From contig NC_052508.1 of assembly GCF_014356525.2 (NCBI RefSeq), positions 55,066,497 to 55,130,496 of the forward strand: DNA of 64,000 bases, in the 5' to 3' direction. The notes beneath the pieces are model-generated. The model was not told where the DNA came from. It made no database searches and saw only the letters and a program-made list of their open reading frames with translations. Made by a program: the position numbers and the translations under genes. Source of the stretch: Nilaparvata lugens (lineage: Eukaryota > Arthropoda > Insecta > Hemiptera > Delphacidae). How positions within the stretch are numbered: the first letter of the stretch is position 1; each line of letters starts with the position of its first letter. This document shows positions 57,363-64,000 of this stretch, piece after piece.

Positions 57363-57986
57363 TTAAGGCTGAGCAAAGGCTAAAAATAAAATTTCTACTC
57401 GTGATATTTTTTTTCGATTTGTATATCATCAAGCTATCAAAATGAAAAAGTTTTCTCAGGAAAACTTTTTTTTTTTATCATTACTTTTTGAGATATGAGC
57501 GCCTAAAGTTTAAATTTTTGGGACAGAACATTTCAAATTCTGTAGAGATAAATCCATGAGATTCAGAGGATAGATTCTTCATGGTATTGTTGATCTAGTA
57601 AAGCAAAAAAATTCTGAAAATATCAATTTTTAAGATAGTTATTCAATTTACTAAAAATAACAAAAATAACTTTTAGTTGAGTTATTTTTGGTAAGTTGAA
57701 TAACTTTTTCAAAAATTGATATTCTCAGAAATTTTTTTTTTAACTGGATCAACAATACCATGAAGAATCAATCCTCTGAATCTCATGGATTTATCTCTTA
57801 CCGAATTTGAAATGTTCTGTTCCAAAAATTCAAACTTCAAGCGCTCATATCTCAAAAGTAATGATCGGAAAAAAATGTTTTCCTAAGAAAACCTTTTCAT
57901 TTTGATAGCTTGATGATATACAAATCGAAAAACTTTGAAAAATATCACGAGAAGAGAGTTTATTTTTAGCCTTTGCACTGCCTTAA
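57363..57986. mobile_element. Foldback element D, arms of about 300 bp
   Basis: The ends TTAAGGCTGAGCAAAGGCTA and TAGCCTTTGCACTGCCTTAA begin two arms that are complementary along almost the whole length, meeting near 57665 at AACTTTTAGTTGAG. Such near-loopless foldbacks can fold as RNA into long duplexes. A one-armed relative is at 22328. Confidence 0.85.
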
Positions 57987-58100
57987 TAAATAATTCATTA
58001 ATTAAATTTATTATATTTCATAATTAATGATATAAAATTATATTTCATATTTAATATTGAAATTTATTCAATATTGTTTTTCAATTCATATATTTTTCAG

Positions 58101-58901
58101 ATATGTCTGAAGACCACAGTTTTAATGCGACAGTATATTCAATATTTTCGCTATGATAGCAATAATAATCCACTATTGCTCATCTTGGTGATACTTTTAC
58201 TAATATCAGCGCAATCAAACTTATCGATGATATTGTCCAATGGGAGAAATAATATGGAAAGATGTGTTTTGGCGTTGAAGGACGTAATAGCTATATGTGG
58301 CATGTTCTCTAGTTTTCTAAAACGATTTAGTAGACCTGAAGAAAGCATTGAATTGACACATATGATTGAGGAGGTGCATCTCTTGGACTGCTATCAATTG
58401 TATAGGACTACCCCAAGTTCGGCGAAAGTTGTCAATAACTACAAAAAGGAGAGAAAAGAACTGAAAGATATGAGTAATATGGTATTAGTGCTAACTTTCT
58501 CCACTACCTCAACAGTTGGAGTGAGATATTCGATAGTGAGACTATTGGAATCAGATCAAGAGGATCGACTACGTGGCTTCCGAACTCCATTTGTCTCCCA
58601 TATTCCTCCAGAGTTTGATCAGATTTCATTTGTAGCATATATATAAATATTGCATATTCTGATCATTATCCCTTTCTCGTTTGAGGGCATTACTGCATGT
58701 ACGGCCCTATTACAAAGTGTGAAGACTGCTATCAGACTATGAAAACATTCATATTTTGTTGGACGGCATCAAGCATTCACCTGGTTCTTCTCAGGAAAAA
58801 GAATTCACTACTAATGAAAAACAAATTCAAAGAGTCGATAATGAAGAGGATCTAACGAAAAATATGAGGCTCATTGTGAATTATCATCAGTACATAAACA
58901 G
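58101..58901 (+). pseudogene. Odorant receptor (7tm_6) exon with stop and frameshift
   Basis: From ATG 58125 the frame encodes 173 residues of an odorant receptor similar to exon 1 of the receptor at 46.6-50.5 kb: both have a hydrophobic first span after an R-x-x-I/F motif and end their exon in YHQYINR / HHQTLYR with a phase-2 donor (ACAG|GTAGGC). Here a TAA at 58644-58646 interrupts it, and near 58725 two bases are missing relative to the copy at 62.5 kb. After these lesions the frame continues through ILIIIPFSFEGITACTALLQ and DLTKNMRLIVNYHQYINR. An acceptor TTTTTCAG precedes 58101, so an upstream exon may exist. Downstream exons are not recognised. Confidence 0.8.
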
Positions 58902-58928
58902 GTAGGCCTACGTTTGTGATGAAGGCAC

Positions 58929-59140
58929 TATAGTGTGGTCCACGTTATAATGGCAGTGGATAAAGATAGAAGAATAGCGATGCAAATTCTCTGCATTAAT
59001 TATATTTCTACACCGTCAAAAACATAATTGTCATCGTTGTGGACCTAGAAAAGGATAGTACCACCGGCTTTGTCGAATGATAGACAAGGATAGCAAAACC
59101 GAAGTTGATCAAATACTGTCATAACGTGGACCGCACTATA
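58929..59140. mobile_element. MITE family A, copy 6
   Basis: The ends TATAGTGTGGTCCACGTTAT and CATAACGTGGACCGCACTATA bound 212 bp. It is shorter than copies 2 and 4. It lies 27 bp after the receptor exon's splice donor. Confidence 0.85.
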
Positions 59141-59385
59141 TAATATAAAGATAAAGTATTTATCAGTAGTATTTTACATTTGCAGTATTTATACTGTTTA
59201 TATAGAGTAATTCACATCAGGTGTAACAATAGGTAACTTGTTAACCATTTAACCACTGAAAAAATGGCTGCTAGATGTTGTGTGTTGTAAACTGGGCTCT
59301 GTTGAAATTTTATCAAAATATCTAATGTAAAATGTTTATTAATGATTTTACGGTAGTACTGTACAAATTTAGTGATATGTTACAC

Positions 59386-60227
59386 CAGGGCTCTCCAACC
59401 TACGGCCCGCGGATGGATTTTGTCCGGCCCGCCGAGAGTTATTGCAACAGATTCTAAAAAATATATACTTATACACATTTTTGACAACAACTGTGAGTTC
59501 AGTACTCTTCTCTTACTAGCCACTCCATTTCTTAATAAGTGTAAAATTAGCTGTGAACAAGCAGCGATCAAACATTGTAAGATATTAGCAAATGGTCTGC
59601 ACGGACTGTACATGTCCCTGTTTGAACGCTACAAAGAAGGTGACCTACTTCCATTTTACAGTTCTCTCCCAGAAAAAGACTTTAAAAATATAGAAAACCA
59701 TGCTCAAGCTATGTTTTCTCTTTTTGGATCTACCTACAAGTGTGAGCAGACATTTTCAAAAATGAAGTTTGTTAATCCAAATAATTTCTTGTCAGATGAA
59801 TATTTGAAATCAATTTCAATGATCGGAACCACAAAGTTTTATGGTTGAATTTGTGACAGACAGTTTGATCCTAAATGGGCGGACAATTTAAGTGGAAAAC
59901 AAATTCTCACTAAAAATGAGTATTCTCTTTTAGCATGGTTTTATTCTCTTTTATTAGCTTTTTATAAATTCATGCATTGTCAAGTTTTCTTATGAGCTTT
60001 TTACACTCAATAAATTGGACTTTGTATTAAAATTAAATTAATTCGTTTGTTTCTTCCCACTTAAACATACTTAGAACTCCTCTTATTATATAATAATTGT
60101 ACACCCCCGAAATCCCCCATCGTGTGTGTCCCCTCAAGTCAAATTCCACGTACATCCATGCTATAGGGCCATAGCCTCCCAATAATTAACAATGTAGCCC
60201 TTGGATAAAAAAGGTTGGAGACCCCTG
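59386..60227 (+). mobile_element. hAT transposon, internally deleted
   Basis: The ends CAGGGCTCTCCAACC and GGTTGGAGACCCCTG are inverted repeats. TGTTACAC flanks both sides (59378-59385 and 60228-60235), a perfect 8-bp hAT target duplication. The frame to 59848 keeps the transposase C-terminus: FERYKEGDLLPFYSSLPE, then FGSTYKCEQTFSKMKF and NNFLSDEYLKS, the hAT dimerisation region. The BED finger and the catalytic core are gone, so it depends on another source of transposase. Confidence 0.92.
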
Positions 60228-60235
60228 TGTTACAC

Positions 60236-60788
60236 CATCCGTGAAGTGTAAATTTTCTTATTCGGAGAGCTCTTTTGTGAAAGATAAAATATAAAAGGCT
60301 AAAAGCCATACAGCGTGACTTGTACACATATGAGTATTGTTTTAGTTTATAAAAATAATATTTCTTGTATTTGTTGTTTCCATTTGAATGTATTGATGGT
60401 GAGATTTAATTTTGTAGTAAGAAGGAGTTTAATTCTATGTCTAAAACAGTTGTGCTTACGAAGATTTTTCGATCTGTATTTGTTCAAATTGTTTCATCTT
60501 GTATAGTTTCATTTTTTAGTAACCAAGATTCACAACATTTTAATTTGATATGCTTTTTATCCACCAGTTGTAGTCCCATTCATGATTTACATCAAGGTAA
60601 TAATTTTAAGGAACCGATACCTAACCTTTAGGAACAGGTGGAAACTATCAAACAATATGGATAAAAATGGTAGTACGCCAACATATATTACAATGCTTAC
60701 TGTTCTTCAAAGCTAATCCCGATAAAATGGAATTGAGAAGTTCTACAAACACACATAATACAAGATCAGAGAAAACTCCTATAATTCT
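60236..60788. other. Flank of the hAT element, no gene seen
   Basis: Short unrelated frames only. The part from 60319 onward is also present after the deletion in the second duplicate. Confidence 0.4.
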
Positions 60789-61034
60789 GTGTACTTTGTA
60801 ATTCTGTGTACAAGATCTAGTCAATCTTTGAATGTAGCAAGAAGCAGACTCCACAAGACAGATCAAAGCCCCACTATTGCCGCAATCAGACTTATGAATA
60901 GGCTTCCCATTCAGATAAGGCAGCTTAATTACAGAAGGTTTAGAAATGTATTAGAAATATCTCTTGTAAATAATCCCTCATACTCTGTTGAAGAATTTAT
61001 TGAGAAAATTTTTATTCAAGTGATTTTGAAATGA
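60789..61034 (+). pseudogene. LINE ORF2 extreme C-terminus
   Basis: An 81-codon frame ending LEISLVNNPSYSVEEFIEK resembles the end of the LINE at 6403-7230 (KNKLTESAYYSVDEYFQ), including an upstream RLMNRLPIQIRQLNYRRF against YNNLSLEIRELPIYEFK. Only the tail of the protein remains. Confidence 0.6.
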
Positions 61035-61045
61035 ATAAATAAAAA

Positions 61046-61930
61046 TCTGGTGTGGCGCACTCACACAACTTTCCTTGCCGTTATGAAAATTGATCACCTG
61101 ACGCCAGTGTTCTCGCACATCTCAAGTCTACTTATAAACAAAGATCTTAGCCAGCTGGTGACAGGACAATAACGCTGGAGACATACTGCTATCTCTTCAT
61201 AGATAGCATAGATACATCTGCTATCTCTTCATAGATAGCATAGATACATCTGCTATCTCTTCATAGTGTGAATCATTTGATAGAATCAACAGTTGCCAAC
61301 AGTTTGCAATTGGATAATCACATTTTCTCGAAATTGAGCTTATTTTCAAGATAGGTGAAAATGTTACTGAACATCAATTAATTCTAGAGATTTTCATGCT
61401 CAATCTTTTCCACTCAATATTGTTTTTTGTTTTAATTGTATTTGAAGCCTGATAATTGAGAATCTAAAATCAAACTTTGCATAGATGGGGAGGAGCTTCT
61501 GAAATTTTTACAGATATGAGATTTGTGGCAGTTGATAGAGCTCATCAATGACCATTTCAGGTATGAATTTAATCAAAATCGTTGGAGCCGTTTTCAAGAA
61601 AATCGCGTAAAACCCTGTTTTTCACAACATTTTCTCCATTTTAGCCGCCATCTTGAATTGCATTCGATCGAAATTGTTCGTGTCGGATCCTTATATTGTA
61701 AGGACCTTAAGTTTCAAATTTCAAGTCATTCCGTTAATTGGGAGATGAGATATCCTGTACACAGACGCACATACACTCATTAACACACACACAGACCAAT
61801 ACCCAAAAACCACTTTTTTGGACTCAGGGGACCATGAAACGTATAGAAATTTAGAAATTGGGGTACCTTAATTTTTTTCGGAAAGCAATACTTTCCTTAC
61901 CTATGGTAATAGGGCAAGGAAAGTAAAAAG
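61046..61930. mobile_element. Repeat element bounded by ACTTTCCTTGCC / GGCAAGGAAAGT
   Basis: The left edge reads TGTGGCGCACTCACACAACT then TTCCTTGCCGTTA. The right edge reads TACCTATGGTAATAGGGCAA then GGAAAGTA, giving a 12-bp inverted match. Inside are two and a half copies of a 34-bp unit (TGCTATCTCTTCATAGATAG) at 61190-61266 and the AAATCGTTGGAGCCGTTTTC motif. The class is unknown. Confidence 0.55.
61190..61266. repeat. 34-bp tandem repeat, 2.5 units
   Basis: Units of CTGCTATCTCTTCATAGATA plus GCATAGATACAT are virtually identical. Confidence 0.9.
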
Positions 61931-62411
61931 GTATCATAGAATATGAATAAGGTGAATTTGAGTCCAATGTACCCACTGTGGCTATCTATTGTTGTGTTGT
62001 ATAGACCCTGTTTTTATTGTGTTGTATTGTATTGTGTCGGCCTATAAGTCAAATTGTGATATTCTATTGCGGCTAATAAATATATTCTATTCTATTCTAT
62101 CATAAACCGCATCTACAATCAATTTTATAATAGCTGAAGAAGTATGCTACTATTGTTCAACAGAACAGAGCCAAATTGGCCTAGCATCGCATTCCATGGT
62201 GGTGGCATGGATGTTTAATCATGTTATCAATCACCCACACACTCTCTATCACTCACAGACAGGCAAACAGCTCAATATGTTGGCATCATCGGCAATAAAA
62301 AAATAAAATGAAAGAGGATGACCACAAACGTTATCAAAGGGAAGTCTCATGGGTTCACCATCCCATATGTTCAATTAGAACTCGAGGGAAGTATAATTTT
62401 ACTGTACTCTG
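61931..62411. other. Gap before the second duplicate, retroposon tail
   Basis: Near 62063-62100, GCTAATAAATATATTC followed by ATTCT units looks like a retroposon 3' tail. No gene is seen. Confidence 0.4.
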
Positions 62412-62692
62412 ATTTCATTTGTAGCATATATATACATATTGCATATTCTGATCATTATCCCTTTCTCGTTTGAGGGCATTACTGCATGTACGGCCCTATT
62501 ACAAAGTGTGAAGAAACTGCTATCAGACTATGAAAACATTCATATTTTGTTGGACGGCATCAAGCATTCACCTGGTTCTTCTCAGGAAAAAGAATTCACT
62601 ACTAATGAAAAACAAATTCAAAGAGTCGATAATGAAGAGGATCTAACGAAAAATATGAGGCTCATTGTGAATTATCATCAGTACATAAACAG
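62412..62692 (+). pseudogene. Odorant receptor exon fragment, lesion-free but N-truncated
   Basis: It corresponds to residues after the stop in the 58-kb copy. Here the stop codon reads TAC and the two bases missing at 58725 are present (GAAGAAACTGCT), so the frame is open through KLLSDYENIHILLDG and NYHQYINR to the donor at 62693. The first 170 residues are not duplicated. It could serve only as part of another gene structure. Confidence 0.75.
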
Positions 62693-62719
62693 GTAGGCCT
62701 ACGTTTGTGATGAAGGCAC

Positions 62720-62931
62720 TATAGTGTGGTCCACGTTATAATGGCAGTGGATAAAGATAGAAGAATAGCGATGCAAATTCTCTGCATTAATTATATTTCT
62801 ACACCGTCAAAAACATAATTGTCATCGTTGTGGACCTAGAAAAGGATAGTACCACCGGCTTTGTCGAATGATAGACAAGGATAGCAAAACCGAAGTTGAT
62901 CAAATACTGTCATAACGTGGACCGCACTATA
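62720..62931. mobile_element. MITE family A, copy 7
   Basis: Same element as copy 6, carried along by the segmental duplication and not by an independent insertion; the flanks are identical. Confidence 0.85.
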
Positions 62932-63176
62932 TAATATAAAGATAAAGTATTTATCAGTAGTATTTTACATTTGCAGTATTTATACTGTTTATATAGAGTA
63001 ATTCACATCAGGTGTAACAATAGGTAACTTGTTAACCATTTAACCACTGAAAAAATGGCTGCTAGATGTTGTGTGTTGTAAACTGGGCTCTGTTGAAATT
63101 TTATCAAAATATCTAATGTAAAATGTTTATTAATGATTTTACGGTAGTACTGTACAAATTTAGTGATATGTTACAC

Positions 63177-63846
63177 CAGGGCTCTCCAACCTACGGCCCG
63201 CGGATGGATTTTGTCCGGCCCGCCGAGAGTTATTGCAACAGATTCTAAAAAATATATACTTATACACATTTTTGACAACAACTGTGAGTTCAGTACTCTT
63301 CTCTTACTAGCCACTCCATTTCTTAATAAGTGTAAAATTAGCTGTAAACAAGCAGCGATCAAACATTGTGAGATATTAGCAAATGGTCTGCACGGACTGT
63401 ACATGTCCCTGTTTGAACGCTACAAAGAAGGTGACCTACTTCCATTTTACAGTTCTCTCCCAGAAAAATACTTTAAAAATATAGAAAACCATGCTCAAGC
63501 TATGTTTTCTCTTTTTGGATCTACCTACAAGTGTGAGCAGACATTTTCAAAAATGAAGTTTGTTAATCCAAATAATTTCTTGTCAGATGAATATTTGAAA
63601 TCAATTTCAATGATCGGAACCACAAAGTTTTATGGTTGAATTTGTGACAGACAGTTTGATCCTAAATGGGCGGACAATTTAAGTGGAAAACAAATTCTCA
63701 CTAAAAATGAGTATTCTCTTTTAGCATGGTTTTATTCTCTTTTATTAGCTTTTTATAAATTCATGCATTGTCAAGTTTTCTTATGAGCTTTTAACACTCA
63801 ATAAATTGGACTTTGTATTAAAATTAAATTAATTCGTTTGTTTCTT
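63177..63846 (+). mobile_element. hAT transposon, second copy, right end deleted
   Basis: The left end CAGGGCTCTCCAACC and its TGTTACAC flank are kept, and the frame 63163-63639 differs from the first copy by three residues. The right terminus and its flank are lost. GTTTCTT joins directly to GTACACATATG. Confidence 0.88.
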
Positions 63847-64000
63847 GTACACATATGAATATTGTTTTAGTTTATAAAAATAATATTTCTTGTATTTGTT
63901 GTTTCCATTTGAATGTATTGATGGTGAGATTTAATTTTGTAGTAAGAAGGAGTTTAATTCTATGTTAAAATCTATGTCTAAAACAGTTGTGCTTACGAAG

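Larger units (their letters stand above)
58621..60456 (+). repeat. Direct duplication, first copy
   Basis: It matches 62412 to the window end with about one percent substitutions plus a few indels. It includes the receptor 3' half, MITE A6 and a complete hAT element. The true right edge cannot be placed because the second copy leaves the window. Confidence 0.9.
62412..64000 (+). repeat. Direct duplication, second copy (continues beyond window)
   Basis: It starts abruptly at CTGATTTCATTTGTAGC, where the first copy has CAGATTTCATTTG, and follows the first copy to the window end. One 266-bp segment present in copy one (60056-60321) is missing here. Confidence 0.9.

Noticed and set aside
1..64000. 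CRISPR array, bacterial operon or prophage
   Set aside because: The minisatellite has no unique spacers, and introns, SINEs and insect receptor exons show eukaryotic DNA.

Overview
The window looks like nuclear DNA of an insect, most likely a sap-feeding hemipteran of the planthopper kind. It is AT-rich and intron-rich and crowded with short DNA transposons. It carries insect-type odorant receptor (7tm_6) exons and no bacterial-style operons, Shine-Dalgarno sites or dense coding. The order-level placement is inference from repeat style and receptor family.

Region 1 (1-9.8 kb) has no convincing host gene. It holds a GC-rich promoter-like island with an NRF-1-type palindrome (3.44-3.84 kb), a 5'-truncated LINE reverse transcriptase on the minus strand (6.14-7.24 kb), a tiny LINE 3' end with a 13-bp target duplication (4.6-4.75 kb), and several MITEs and hairpins.

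Region 2 (9.8-33.9 kb) is dominated by one complete minus-strand host gene, the CYRI/FAM49 (DUF1394) Rac1-interactor. I rebuilt it as seven coding exons (32664-32748, 29465-29689, 24161-24297, 22696-22899, 21783-21862, 17478-17675, 14532-14598). All junctions are GT-AG with matching phase, giving 331 residues. A possible promoter lies at 33.64-33.87 kb and a transposon-poor 3' flank at 9.8-12.7 kb. The introns hold nested transposons, a 51-bp minisatellite split by a mariner-like element, a tRNA-derived SINE and retroelement scraps.

Region 3 (33.9-46.1 kb) is intergenic: MITEs, tandem duplications, a TC-rich stretch, and one arm of a long inverted repeat (44.4-45.2 kb).

Region 4 (46.1-50.5 kb) is a minus-strand odorant receptor gene in four recognisable exons. 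Its last recognisable exon runs up against a repeat that may have removed the C-terminus. Region 5 (50.5-58 kb) is a repeat field with two opposed copies of one MITE, the second arm of the inverted repeat, and foldback elements.

Region 6 (58.1-64 kb) has a related odorant receptor on the plus strand, broken by a stop and a 2-bp frameshift. A recent direct duplication of its 3' part, with a MITE and a hAT transposon, starts at about 62412 and runs off the window. The second copy lacks both receptor lesions but also lacks the receptor N-terminus.

The genes do not form a pathway. CYRI is a cytoplasmic actin regulator and the receptors are chemosensory. Most of the notable biology is transposon structure: nesting, target-site duplications, and two MITEs that each sit at the junction of a duplicated flank.
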